From Acidimicrobiia bacterium (GTDB taxonomy: Bacteria; Actinomycetota; Acidimicrobiia; IMCC26256; DASPTH01): 32,374 bases of DNA. The first letter of the stretch is position 1, and each line of letters starts with the position of its first letter. Location of the stretch: the NCBI GenBank assembly GCA_040880805.1, contig JBBDHW010000013.1, positions 8,538-40,911 of the forward strand. The letters run 5' to 3'. This document shows positions 9,863 through 18,295 of the stretch, piece by piece. The notes beneath the pieces were generated by a model. That model did no database searches. It had not been told where the DNA came from and was given only the letters and a program-made list of their open reading frames with translations. The translations under genes were made by a program, and so were the position numbers.

Positions 9863-11280
9863 CAGACCCCCACCCGCTCGGCCGCCGCGTCGGGAAGCGG
9901 CTCACGCGGCCCGTACGGCCCGCCGTGCTCGTCGGTGCCCTCGGCGCGGAAGCGCCGACTCATCGCGCGCAGGATGAGCACGAGGGTCACCGCCACTCCG
10001 AGGTACAGGCCGAGGATGACGAGGAACGTGGCCCACACGCCCGTATTCGTCGTCGCCGCCTGTTCGACCTTCATGTAGCCGGTGACGATCCACGGTTGAC
10101 GGCCGACTTCGGTGACGACCCAGCCGGCTTCCATCGCGAGTACCGCCGCGACCCCCGCGCCCGACGCGAGCCAGAGGAAGAGCCGCATCTTCGGGATGTC
10201 GCGCCGGAAGAGCCATGACAGCCCGTACCAGACCGACAACAGGAACAGGAGCGTCGCGAGGCCCACCATGACGTCCCACGCAAGGTGCACGACATTCACT
10301 TCTTCGGTGGTCGGTCGCTCGTTCGCCGGGAAGCTGTCGAGTCCCTTGATCTGGGTACTGGTGCCGGTGCTCGGATCTGAAAGGAACGACGCCAGGCCCG
10401 GGATGGCGATGCCGCCGCTGACGGTTCCGTCGGAGTTCAAGTGCCCGAACAGCGTCTCCGGTACGTCGGTCGCCGTCTTGGGGACGAGCTCGATCGCGGC
10501 GAACTTCGTGGGCTCGTTGTTGTAGACCCAGCGCGCGACCTGGTCGCCCACGAACATCTGGACCGGCGCGGCGATGGCAGCCACCGTGAACGGGATGATG
10601 AACCCGAGCCGGTGATACCGGTCGCGTCTCCCCCGCAACATTCCCATGGCGTACACGGAAGCGATCATGAAGCCGCCGACGAGGTACGCCGCGACGAGCA
10701 TGTGCGCGGTCTCGTACGGGAACGCGTTGTTGAAGATCACGTCGACCGGGTTCACGTCGACGACCTTGCCCGCCGAGTTCAGCGTGAACCCGGCGGGTTC
10801 GTTCATCCACGCGTTGGCCGCGACCACCGACGCGGTACCGCCGATGCCGGCGATCACGATGGGCACGCCCGTCCAGAAATGCGGCCATGGCTTCAGGCGC
10901 CTCCAGCCGTAGATGTAGATCGCGAGGAAGATCGCCTCGGTGAAGAAGAACAAGCCTTCGATCATGAAGGGGATGCCGAACGCGTCGCCGAAGCGACCCA
11001 TGAAGTTGGGCCACAACAGCCCGAACTCGAACGTGAGCACGGTCCCGGTGACGGCGCCGACGGCGAACGTGACCGCCATGTACTTCGACCATCGTTGCGC
11101 GAGGAGCAACGCGTCGGCATCGCCCTTCTTGATCGCGCGGTAGTTCGCGACGAGCACCATGAAGGCCCACGACACGCCCAGCGGCACCAGGATGATGTGC
11201 GTGCCGAGCGTGAAGGCCATCTGGGTGCGAGCCCACGGCACCGGATCGACCGCGAGCACCAACGACTGGATGTTCAGCAC
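9862..11280 (-). CDS. cydA: Cytochrome bd ubiquinol/menaquinol oxidase subunit I
   Basis: A 472-residue, nine-helix membrane subunit carrying the three haems and the quinol site. The ligand region is visible as AFTLGTHIILVPLG (His28, equivalent to E. coli His19), as NNAFPYETAHMLVAAY, and as the GRQPW motif in VVTEVGRQPWIV. At 472 residues, with a modest hydrophilic stretch around residues 255-325, it looks like a short-Q-loop (CIO-like) type. The start is GTG 11280, supported by GGGGGAGG about seven bases upstream. The 167-bp gap to the divergent SHOCT gene must contain both promoters; I could not pick out a convincing Rex or ResD operator. Confidence 0.96.
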   Translation of the reverse strand: MLNIQSLVLAVDPVPWARTQMAFTLGTHIILVPLGVSWAFMVLVANYRAIKKGDADALLLAQRWSKYMAVTFAVGAVTGTVLTFEFGLLWPNFMGRFGDAFGIPFMIEGLFFFTEAIFLAIYIYGWRRLKPWPHFWTGVPIVIAGIGGTASVVAANAWMNEPAGFTLNSAGKVVDVNPVDVIFNNAFPYETAHMLVAAYLVGGFMIASVYAMGMLRGRRDRYHRLGFIIPFTVAAIAAPVQMFVGDQVARWVYNNEPTKFAAIELVPKTATDVPETLFGHLNSDGTVSGGIAIPGLASFLSDPSTGTSTQIKGLDSFPANERPTTEEVNVVHLAWDVMVGLATLLFLLSVWYGLSWLFRRDIPKMRLFLWLASGAGVAAVLAMEAGWVVTEVGRQPWIVTGYMKVEQAATTNTGVWATFLVILGLYLGVAVTLVLILRAMSRRFRAEGTDEHGGPYGPREPLPDAAAERVGV

Positions 11281-11447
11281 GCAGAGCCTCCCCCAGCCCT
11301 AGGTCCCGGAGAGAATCTCACGGATGAAAGCCGGGGCCCAATCACCTGAAGGGGATGAGGACGCGAGCACGCCGGAGGATCTAGATTCCCGGCCTGCGGC
11401 GTACCCGACTCTGAGCGGGACAAGGCCGCGCGACGAGGAGGAATTTC

Positions 11448-11852
11448 ATGGTGGTGGCGTCCGACTTCGGCACCGGTGAGGTGTTCCTGTCGATGCTCTG
11501 GTTCTTCATGTTCTTCATCTGGATCTGGTTGCTGATCATGGTGTTCGGCGACCTCTTCCGGAGTCACGACCTGTCCGGCTGGGCCAAGGCGGCGTGGGTG
11601 ATCGGCATCATCATCGTCCCGTACTTCGGCGTGTTCATCTACCTGATCGCGCGGGGCGGCAAGATGCACGAGCACGCGGTGCAGGCGGCGCAAGCACAGG
11701 ACGCGGCGTTCAAGCAGTACGTGCAGCAGGCCGCGGGCGGCGGCGGCAGCGTCGCCGACGAGCTGGCGCGGCTCGCCGACCTCAAGGCGAAGGGCACGAT
11801 CACCGACGCCGAGTTCGAGCAGCTCAAGGCGAAGGCCCTCGCCTCGGCCTGA
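11448..11852 (+). CDS. Small membrane protein with PLDc_N-like and SHOCT domains
   Basis: A 134-residue protein. Two hydrophobic segments (about residues 10-30 and 45-65) form the short membrane module often called PLDc_N, with the typical WAKAAWVIGIIIVPYFGVFIY pattern broken by GW. A helical, Gln/Ala-rich linker with GGGGS follows. The C-terminal SHOCT motif is seen in VADELARLADLKAKGTITD and EFEQLKAKAL. SHOCT domains are thought to mediate oligomerisation or protein contacts; the function of this protein class is unknown. GAGGAGGAATTTC precedes ATG 11448. It is divergent from cydA. Confidence 0.85.
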   Translation: MVVASDFGTGEVFLSMLWFFMFFIWIWLLIMVFGDLFRSHDLSGWAKAAWVIGIIIVPYFGVFIYLIARGGKMHEHAVQAAQAQDAAFKQYVQQAAGGGGSVADELARLADLKAKGTITDAEFEQLKAKALASA

Positions 11853-11919
11853 CCGACTCAATCGTCGAGCCAACTCGTCATCGAGCAGGCCGGGTTCCTG
11901 CGCGGCGGCCAGCTTCCCT

Positions 11920-12178
11920 TCAGTCGTCCTGCGGGACAAGACCGATGCCCCGCAGCTCGCGTTGCGACTTGCCCGCGAGCTTGCGGCCGAGCAGCGGCCA
12001 TCAACAGGATCCCCGCCACCGTGTAGTTGCGGTAGTGGTCGGGACGGCGCGCGAGCAACGCACCGTTGAGTGCATTCGTCGATGCAGCGATCAAGTCGAC
12101 GGTGGTGAAGTTGCCGCTGAAGCTCCAGTCTCCGAACGACGTGGCGAACAGCGGAACGTGAGTTCCCAACAAGTGCAC
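11920..12178 (-). pseudogene. TRIC-type cation channel remnant, internally deleted
   Basis: GTG 12178 has a strong GGAGGT ribosome binding site. It reads HLLGTHVPLF, then GDWSFSGNFTTVDLIAAST and NALNGALLARRPDHY, ending at GILLMA. As I remember the family, this is the start of actinobacterial trimeric intracellular cation (TRIC) channel proteins. Members then continue with LLGGIGGG and several more helices, about 250 residues in all. Here the match stops after ~61 residues. A shifted frame then encodes PLLGRKLAGKSQRELRGIGL and stops at 11920, which looks like a genuine protein C-terminus. The simplest reading is a large internal out-of-frame deletion. Whether the C-terminal piece belongs to the same gene is a guess. 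Confidence 0.6.
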
Positions 12179-12278
12179 GATGAGCACCTCCGTGGTTGCG
12201 ACTCGAGTGCCGGCGACGGCCGACATCATCACTCAGGCGGGATGCACCTGATCGTCTCATGTCGTAAGTTTCCCGCCG

Positions 12279-13964
12279 ATGACCGAGGGACAGGGGCCGG
12301 GCGTGGGCGTGGCGCGTGCCGCCGAAGCGTCGACCGCTCCCGACCGGTCCGGCCTCGTCCTGATCTCGCTCATCCTCGTGGCGGCGGTCGCGAACCTGAA
12401 CCTGGCCGTTGCCAACGTCGCGCTGCCCGACATCGGGAAGGCGTTCGACTCCTCCCAGACCACGCTCGACCTCATCGCGGTCGGTTACTCACTCGGCCTC
12501 GCGGCCTCGGTCCTCTACCTCGGCGCGGTGGGCGACCGATACGGGCGCAAGGCGATGCTCGTCCTCGGAACCCTGCTCTCGGTTCCGGCTTGTCTCCTCG
12601 CCGCGTACGCGCCCTCCGACGAAGTGCTCGTCGTCGCCCGTCTGCTCGGCGGGGTCGCGGCGGGAATGGCGTACCCGACCACGCTCGCGCTGATCACCGC
12701 CCTGTGGGCCGGGCAAGCGCGCACGCGGTCGATCGCACTGTGGTCCGCGCTCGGCGGCGCGATCTCGGCGCTCGGCCCGCTCTCGGCCGGTTGGCTGCTC
12801 GGGCACTTCTGGTGGGGCTCGGTGTTCCTGCTCACGTTGCCGCTCGCGGTCGTGGCGCTCGTGATGGCGGTCCTGTTCGTTCCGAGCCACGTGAACGAGG
12901 CCACGGACCCGGTCGACAACCTCGGCGGCATCCTGTCGATCGTGTTGGTGGCGGCGATCGTGCTCGCCATCAACTTCGCTCCCGTTCCCGACGAGGGAAC
13001 CGTGGCGCTCGGCCTCGCAGGAATCGCGGTTGCGGCGCTGATCGCGTTCTACATCCGCCAGCGGCGTGCGAAGTACCCGCTCTACGACCTCGACGTCGCG
13101 CGGCGGCGCACGTTCTGGGTCGCGGCCTGCGCCGGGCTCATCGTGTTCGGTTCGCTGATGGGCGCGATGTTCGTCGGCCAGCAGTTCCTGCAGAACGTGC
13201 TCGCCTATTCGCCGCTCGACGCCGGCGCCGCGATCCTGCCGGCGGCGGTGATGATGGTGTTGATCGCGCCGCGTTCGGCGAAGCTGGTGGAGTCGCGGGG
13301 CTCGCGGTTCACCTTGCTCATTGGCTACTTCTTCTGCCTGCTCGGCTTCCTCACGATGTTGCTCTTGTGGCAAGAGGGCAGCGCGTACTGGGAGATCGGG
13401 TTGGGCTACGCGTTCATCGGCATCGGCGTCGGGTTCGCGGGCACTCCTGCGTCGCACTCGCTCACCGGATCGGTACCTGTCGAACGCGCGGGCATGGCCT
13501 CGGGCACCGCCGACCTCCAACGCGACCTCGGCGGCGCGATCATGCAGTCGATTCTCGGCGCGCTGCTCGCCGCGGGCTTCGCCACCGCGATGGTCAACGC
13601 GATCGACGCCGCCGACAAGCCACCACTCACTTCCAGCCAGGAGAACCAGCTCACCAACCAGCTCACGAAGTCGTTCTCGAGCGCGGCCAACGCCGCCGAG
13701 CAGTATCCGCAGTACGCCAAGCAGATCACCGCCGCCGCGAAGTCGTCGTTCGTCGACGGCGCCGACTTGGCGTACACCGCGGGCATCATCGCCATCCTGC
13801 TCGGCGCCGTCCTCGTGTTCTTCTTGTTCCCCAAGAAGGACGGAGAGGAGGAGCTGCTCGCCGAGTACCACGAGGAAGACACCGCGGCCCACGCCGCCGA
13901 GGTGGGCGCCTCTCCCCCGGCGCAGGCCGGCTCGGCCGCGGACACGACGGCCGCGCCGCCCTAA
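12279..13964 (+). CDS. MFS transporter, DHA2 (EmrB/QacA-type) drug exporter
   Basis: A 561-residue integral membrane protein, probably 14 helices, predicted to export hydrophobic or cationic compounds by proton antiport. LNLAVANVALPDIGKAF and DLIAVGYSLGLAASVLYLG mark the first helices. The motif A loop appears as GAVGDRYGRKAML, and motif C-like sequence follows as ALGGAISALGPLSAGWLLG. A long extracellular loop near residues 440-490 and an acidic cytoplasmic tail (EEELLAEYHEED) are visible. ATG 12279 has no strong ribosome binding site. It is flanked by a decayed TRIC gene upstream and an IS-like remnant downstream, suggesting the locus has been rearranged. No regulator is adjacent. Confidence 0.9.
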   Translation: MTEGQGPGVGVARAAEASTAPDRSGLVLISLILVAAVANLNLAVANVALPDIGKAFDSSQTTLDLIAVGYSLGLAASVLYLGAVGDRYGRKAMLVLGTLLSVPACLLAAYAPSDEVLVVARLLGGVAAGMAYPTTLALITALWAGQARTRSIALWSALGGAISALGPLSAGWLLGHFWWGSVFLLTLPLAVVALVMAVLFVPSHVNEATDPVDNLGGILSIVLVAAIVLAINFAPVPDEGTVALGLAGIAVAALIAFYIRQRRAKYPLYDLDVARRRTFWVAACAGLIVFGSLMGAMFVGQQFLQNVLAYSPLDAGAAILPAAVMMVLIAPRSAKLVESRGSRFTLLIGYFFCLLGFLTMLLLWQEGSAYWEIGLGYAFIGIGVGFAGTPASHSLTGSVPVERAGMASGTADLQRDLGGAIMQSILGALLAAGFATAMVNAIDAADKPPLTSSQENQLTNQLTKSFSSAANAAEQYPQYAKQITAAAKSSFVDGADLAYTAGIIAILLGAVLVFFLFPKKDGEEELLAEYHEEDTAAHAAEVGASPPAQAGSAADTTAAPP

Positions 13965-14019
13965 CAAGCGAGATGATCGATCCCAAGGGGTCAGTGGTTT
14001 GTAGGCAATGAGGGATGCG

Positions 14020-14108
14020 CCAGCACGCGGCGGTGAGCGCGAGGAGACGTTGCAGGAGGCCAGTGGTCACGCCGACTGCGCGTGGTCTCCGTGTCGTTCA
14101 AGGGTCGG
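14020..14108 (-). pseudogene. IS982-like transposase C-terminal remnant
   Basis: On the minus strand one frame reads PTLERHGDH (from 14108). A second frame, from the GTG at 14070, reads VTTGLLQRLLALTAACW. Together they resemble the 'LEQHGGRT...GVxxRVxQRxLAxxAAxWHN' end of actinobacterial IS982-type transposases. A frameshift lies between the halves and nothing recognisable as the catalytic DDE core remains. This rests on two short matches recalled from memory, so it is tentative. Confidence 0.45.
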
Positions 14109-14134
14109 GTAGGCCCGTGAGCCTGGCGGGTGAC

Positions 14135-14183
14135 ATTCACTGTGCCGTGACTTGCGCCTAGCGGTCGTTATCGCACAGTGAAT
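14135..14183. repeat. Inverted repeat in non-coding scar
   Basis: Perfect 11-bp arms ATTCACTGTGC (14135-14145) and GCACAGTGAAT (14173-14183) are separated by 27 bp. A second hairpin, GGAGCCG/CGGCTCC with a 7-nt loop, is at 14228-14248. The stretch 13965-14315 has no intact gene: it holds the transposase remnant, these repeats and the leader of the gene at 14316. Role unknown; it could be an IS end, an attachment scar or a regulatory site. Confidence 0.5.
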
Positions 14184-14315
14184 CTCGAACCCTTGGAATC
14201 GCTCGTCGAGTCCTGTCCATAGTTCCGGGAGCCGGTTCGGTCGGCTCCGATGAAGAACTGATGCGCGTCGCCACGACAATCCAGTAGGCGACGGCAAATC
14301 GACCGAGGGAGAGTC

Positions 14316-14675
14316 ATGGAATCAGCCAAGGAGCTCCTCACCGCCGGGGCTCTGGTGTGGACCGACCTGATCATCGTGTTCGGGTTCCTCTACTGGGAGC
14401 TCGACGGCGGCGGACCCGGCGAGCGTGCACACGAGAGCTCGCGCCTTCCTGATCTGGCGTTTCCCCAGCAACTCAACCCCGCGATCGCGCCACCCGGATG
14501 GCGGCCGGTCTTCGTCGACTATCTCTACCTGGGCCTCACCAACGCGCTGGCCTTCAGCCCCACCGACGCGATGCCGCTCGCCCACTGGGCCAAGCTCGCG
14601 ATGGGCCTCGAGTCGGTCACGTCGCTCGTCATCCTCGGCCTGGTGATCGTGCGGGCCGTCAATGTGCTCGGATAG
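14316..14675 (+). CDS. Small membrane protein of unknown function, possibly N-terminally truncated
   Basis: A 119-residue protein. The first helix is LIIVFGFLYWELDGGGPG. FPQQLNPAIAPPGWRPVFVDY and LYLGLTNALAFSPTDAMPLAHW follow, then a last helix ending in VIVRAVNVLG. I recall this pattern from the C-terminal half of ~220-residue four-helix actinobacterial membrane proteins of unknown function, whose 'NATAFSPTDTMPL' loop resembles an ion-channel pore region. Here the N-terminal half is missing and the upstream 350 bp is scarred, so it may be a truncated copy. A reasonable ribosome binding site (GAGGGAGA) precedes the ATG, so it is probably still translated. Its TAG overlaps the GTG of the epimerase by one base. 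Confidence 0.65.
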   Translation: MESAKELLTAGALVWTDLIIVFGFLYWELDGGGPGERAHESSRLPDLAFPQQLNPAIAPPGWRPVFVDYLYLGLTNALAFSPTDAMPLAHWAKLAMGLESVTSLVILGLVIVRAVNVLG

Positions 14676-15604
14676 TGGCCGCCGGCATCGAGCAACACAC
14701 GTTTCGCGGCGAGCCCGCGATCACCCTCCGAGCCGGCGACCTCGCGGCAACGTTCGTGCCCGATGTCGGGATGACCGGCGTGTCGCTCCGGTACCGCGGG
14801 CGCGAACACCTCGCGCTTCCCGGCGGTCTCGACGCGCTGCGGGCCGGACACACAGCAGGGCTGCCGTTACTCGCGCCGTGGGCGAACCGGCTCGCCTCGC
14901 GTCGATACCGCGCGGCCGGCGTCGCCGTAAACCTCAGCGGTCTGCGGCTCGGCACCGACAACAACGGTCTCCCCATCCACGGCTTGCTCGTCGGCAAGGC
15001 GGGCTGGCGCGTCGATGGGCAGGCGGTACGCGGCGCCACCGCGCAACTACGCGCGTCGATCGACGTCGACGCGCGCGCGTTTCCGTTCCCTCACCGCATC
15101 GAACTGTCGATCGCCGCGCGCGACGGGTTACTCAGGGTGGACACAACATTGATTCCTACCGGGCGGCGCCGCGTGCCCGTGGCGTTTGGGTGGCACCCGT
15201 ACTTGAAACTGCCCGGTACGGCTCGGGGTCGCTGGCGGTTGCGTCTCCCGAGGCGTGAACGTCTGTTGCTCGACGAGCGCGGGATACCCACGGTCGCAAC
15301 GGAGGCCGCGCAGCGCGAAGCCGCTCCGATTGCGACACGAACGTACGACGACCTCTACGCGCTCGGGCGCGGCCACGATCTCGCCTTCGAGGGTGACGAC
15401 GGCGCGGCGATCGAGCTGCGCTGCGGGATCGGCTACCCCTACGCACAGGTATGGGTACCGAAGGGTCGACCCTTCGGCGCGCTCGAGCCGATGACCGCGC
15501 CGACGAACTCGCTCGAGCACAACGACACGCCCCTCATTGCGCCGGGCGACGCGTTCACGGCGCGCTTCGAACTCGCGATTACAGCCCCGGGCTCGAATGC
15601 ATGA
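14675..15604 (+). CDS. Aldose 1-epimerase (galactose mutarotase-like)
   Basis: A 309-residue beta-sandwich protein of the aldose-1-epimerase family, which interconverts alpha and beta anomers of hexoses. Conserved features are GLPLLAPWANRL (the usual P-W-x-NR motif), NGLPIHGLL with the catalytic-type histidine, VAFGWHPYLKLPG with the second histidine, and FGALEPMTAPTN with the catalytic glutamate. The start is GTG 14675, overlapping the upstream TAG by one base, so translation is probably coupled to the small membrane gene. The 3' end overlaps the convergent SDR gene by 26 bp. The sugar-related neighbours (glucose-dehydrogenase-like SDR, trehalase-like GH15) fit a role in hexose handling. Confidence 0.88.
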   Translation: MAAGIEQHTFRGEPAITLRAGDLAATFVPDVGMTGVSLRYRGREHLALPGGLDALRAGHTAGLPLLAPWANRLASRRYRAAGVAVNLSGLRLGTDNNGLPIHGLLVGKAGWRVDGQAVRGATAQLRASIDVDARAFPFPHRIELSIAARDGLLRVDTTLIPTGRRRVPVAFGWHPYLKLPGTARGRWRLRLPRRERLLLDERGIPTVATEAAQREAAPIATRTYDDLYALGRGHDLAFEGDDGAAIELRCGIGYPYAQVWVPKGRPFGALEPMTAPTNSLEHNDTPLIAPGDAFTARFELAITAPGSNA

Positions 15605-16346
15605 TGCCGCCGTCGGCAAACACCGTGGTGGCCGTCATATAGCTCGCACCGTCGCCGGCAAGGAACACGACGACACTCGCGATCTCCTCGGGCTTCGCCA
15701 TGCGCGCGAGCGGGATGGCGGTTTCGAGGGTCTTCATCTTCGCCGGGTCCTGCATGGTGGAGAGATTGATCGGCGTCTCCACCGCGCCCGGCCCGACGCC
15801 GACGACGGTCACCCCGTGAGGACCGAGCTCAACGCCCGCGGTACGGGTGAGCATTCGCATCCCACCCTTCGACAGGCAGTACGCGGTATTGCCGGGCATC
15901 GGCCAGTCTTCGTGGACCGACGTGATGTTGATGATCCGGCCGCCGTCGCCCTGGGCGATCATCTGCTTCGCGGCGAGCTGGGTGCCGAAGAACGCGCTCT
16001 TCAAGTTGATCTCCATGACCTTCTCGTACTGCTCCTCGGTGGTGTCGAGGACCGACGTGCGCGTCTCGACACCGGCGTTGTTCACCATGATGTCGAGCCG
16101 GCCCATCCTGCTCACTGCACCATCGACGAGCTTCTGCAGGTCGGCGACCTTGCTCACGTCGGCCTCCACACCGAGCGCCCTGTCGCCGAGCGCCGCGATC
16201 TGGCGTTCTACGTCGATGGTCGACTTCGGGTCGGCGACGTAGTCGATGACGATGTTGGCGCCATCAGCAGCGAGCGCGAGCGCGATCGCCTTGCCGATGC
16301 CGCTGTTCCCCCCGGTCACGATCGCGACTTTGCCTTCGAGGCTCAT
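15579..16346 (-). CDS. SDR oxidoreductase, glucose 1-dehydrogenase-like
   Basis: A 255-residue classical SDR. It has TGGNSGIG near residue 11, NNAG in DIMVNNAGVE, and the catalytic Y-x-x-x-K in AYCLSKGGMRML. VGVGPGAVETPIN, IPLARMAKPEEIASVVVFLA and TVFADGGIMHSSPGL match the glucose 1-dehydrogenase pattern known from Bacillus Gdh. That enzyme oxidises beta-D-glucose to gluconolactone with NAD(P). The specificity is inferred; many SDRs with this annotation act on other alcohols. ATG 16346 gives the expected length. It is divergent from the GH15 gene (89-bp gap) and overlaps the aldose-1-epimerase end. An epimerase would produce the beta anomer that such a dehydrogenase uses. Confidence 0.85.
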   Translation of the reverse strand: MSLEGKVAIVTGGNSGIGKAIALALAADGANIVIDYVADPKSTIDVERQIAALGDRALGVEADVSKVADLQKLVDGAVSRMGRLDIMVNNAGVETRTSVLDTTEEQYEKVMEINLKSAFFGTQLAAKQMIAQGDGGRIINITSVHEDWPMPGNTAYCLSKGGMRMLTRTAGVELGPHGVTVVGVGPGAVETPINLSTMQDPAKMKTLETAIPLARMAKPEEIASVVVFLAGDGASYMTATTVFADGGIMHSSPGL

Positions 16347-16435
16347 GGTGTCTGGCTCCTTGGTGGTACAGCATTCAATACGGATACGTTGGAAGCATCG
16401 CCCAGCGAGCGCACGCGTTGGGGGCAAGGAGTCAG

Positions 16436-18292
16436 ATGACCACGTTTCCGCCGATCGCCGAGTACGCATTCCTGTCCGACTGTGAGGTGAGCGCGCTCGT
16501 GGCGCCCGACGGCTCGGTCGAGTGGTTGTGCCTCCCCCGTCCCGACTCGCCGAGCCTCTTCGGTTCTCTGCTCGACCGCTCCGCAGGGTTCTTTCGCTTC
16601 GGTCCGGCAAACGCGGCCGTTCCCGACCAACGCCGCTATCGCCCCGGCACGATGGTGCTCGAGACGACGTGGCACACCCCCACGGGCTGGATGACGGTGG
16701 AAGATCTCCTGGTGGTCGGGCCGTCGGAGAGCGACGAACGCCGGGATCGCTACCGCCGCGTGCCGGGCGACTCGTCGGCCCAGGGAATACTGCTCCGCAC
16801 CGCAACCTGTTACAGCGGACGCGTCGAGGTCCAGATCGACTGCCTCCCACTCTTCGAGTACGGGACGACGCCCGGCACGTGGAGCTACGAGGGCAGCGGC
16901 TACGACCGTCTCCTGCTCGAGGGCGGCGGTCTGTCGATGTCGATGGAGAGCAGCCTCCGGCTCGGGACCGTGGGTGCGCGTGCGTACGGACGAACGATGT
17001 TGCACGAAGGTGAGTCGGCGTTCGTCGCGCTCTCGTGGGGCGGGACCCCACCCACCACGCTGGACGAGGCGCTCAGCCAGTCGCACCAGACCCAGCGCTT
17101 CTGGCGCGACTGGCTGAGCGTGGCCACCTTCCCGGACCATCGGTGGCGCCCGTACATCGAGCGCAGCGCGCTTGCGCTCAAGAGCCTGAGCTACGCGCCC
17201 ACCGGAGCGATCATGGCCGCGGGCACAACGTCACTACCGGAGTCACCCGGCGGCGAACGAAACTGGGACTACCGCTACACCTGGATCCGCGACACCGCGT
17301 TCATGTTGCGCGCGCTCCACGGTCTCGGCTTCGACTGGGAAGCCTTCGAGTACTTCGCCTTCATCCTCGACGCGTTGCGCGGTGACGGCACCAGCAGTAG
17401 CGCCGACGGTTTCAACTTGCAGATCATGTACGGGATCGGCGGCGAAACCGATCTCACCGAACACACCCTCGACCATCTCTCCGGATATCTCGAATCACGC
17501 CCGGTCCGCACGGGCAACGGTGCCTACAACCAACGCCAGCACGACGTGTGGGGAATGCTCCTCGACGCGGTGGCGGCGCACATTCACCACGGCGGTCAGA
17601 TCGCGCCGTTGGTATGGGAGGGGATTGCCGGCCTCGTCGACACCGCGATCGCCCGCGCCCACGAGCCCGACCAGGGCATCTGGGAGATGCGCGGCAAGCC
17701 GCAGCACTTCGTCGCGTCGAAGGTGATGTGTTGGGTAGCGGCGCAGCGCGGCGTGCAACTCGCCGAGTCGCGCGACGACAACGAGCGCGCCGAGGTGTGG
17801 CAGAAGGCAGCCGACAAGATCCACGCCGAGGTCTGCAAGAAGGGATTGGACAGTCGCGGCGTCTTCACGCAGTACTACGGCACCGACGCGCTCGACGCGT
17901 CGCTGCTCTTGATCCCGATCATGGGGTTCCTCCCACCCGACGACGAACGTGTGCGCGCAACGGTCCTCGCCATCGCCGACGAGCTCACCAAAGACGGCCT
18001 CGTGCTGCGCTACAAGGTGGACACGACCGACGACGGGCTCTCCGGCGAAGAAGGCACGTTCACGATCTGCTCCTTCTGGCTGGTGTCGGCGCTGGCGATC
18101 GTCGGCGAGACCGAACGCGCGAGAGCGTTGTTCGAGAAACTGCTCTCGTTTGCCGGTCCGCTGCTCCTCTACGCGGAAGAGATCGACACCTCGACGGGCC
18201 AGCACCTCGGCAACTATCCCCAGGCGTTCACGCACCTCGCGCTGATCGACGCCGCGAATCGTCTTATCGCCGCGGAGCCCGCCGAGGCATGA
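16436..18292 (+). CDS. Glycoside hydrolase family 15 protein, trehalase-type
   Basis: A 618-residue, probably cytoplasmic enzyme with an N-terminal beta-sandwich and a C-terminal (alpha/alpha)6 barrel. Family landmarks are FPPIAEYAFLSDCEVSALVA at the start, the substrate-site NWDYRYTWIRDTAF, the catalytic acid in EEGTFTICSFW, and GNYPQAFTHLALID near the end with the second catalytic acid position. This arrangement is that of actinobacterial GH15 trehalases (mycobacterial Rv2402-like), which split trehalose into two glucoses; glucoamylase-type activity is the alternative. ATG 16436 is chosen because AAGGAG lies just before it; an upstream in-frame TTG would include that site. The glucose produced could feed the divergent glucose-dehydrogenase-like SDR (inference). 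Confidence 0.92.
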   Translation: MTTFPPIAEYAFLSDCEVSALVAPDGSVEWLCLPRPDSPSLFGSLLDRSAGFFRFGPANAAVPDQRRYRPGTMVLETTWHTPTGWMTVEDLLVVGPSESDERRDRYRRVPGDSSAQGILLRTATCYSGRVEVQIDCLPLFEYGTTPGTWSYEGSGYDRLLLEGGGLSMSMESSLRLGTVGARAYGRTMLHEGESAFVALSWGGTPPTTLDEALSQSHQTQRFWRDWLSVATFPDHRWRPYIERSALALKSLSYAPTGAIMAAGTTSLPESPGGERNWDYRYTWIRDTAFMLRALHGLGFDWEAFEYFAFILDALRGDGTSSSADGFNLQIMYGIGGETDLTEHTLDHLSGYLESRPVRTGNGAYNQRQHDVWGMLLDAVAAHIHHGGQIAPLVWEGIAGLVDTAIARAHEPDQGIWEMRGKPQHFVASKVMCWVAAQRGVQLAESRDDNERAEVWQKAADKIHAEVCKKGLDSRGVFTQYYGTDALDASLLLIPIMGFLPPDDERVRATVLAIADELTKDGLVLRYKVDTTDDGLSGEEGTFTICSFWLVSALAIVGETERARALFEKLLSFAGPLLLYAEEIDTSTGQHLGNYPQAFTHLALIDAANRLIAAEPAEA

Positions 18293-18295
18293 CCA

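Noticed and set aside
12489-13967. Long minus-strand open frame opposite the MFS exporter
   Set aside because: Its composition (Arg/Glu/His-rich) is that of a GC-rich shadow frame, with no recognisable domain, whereas the plus strand has clear transporter helices.
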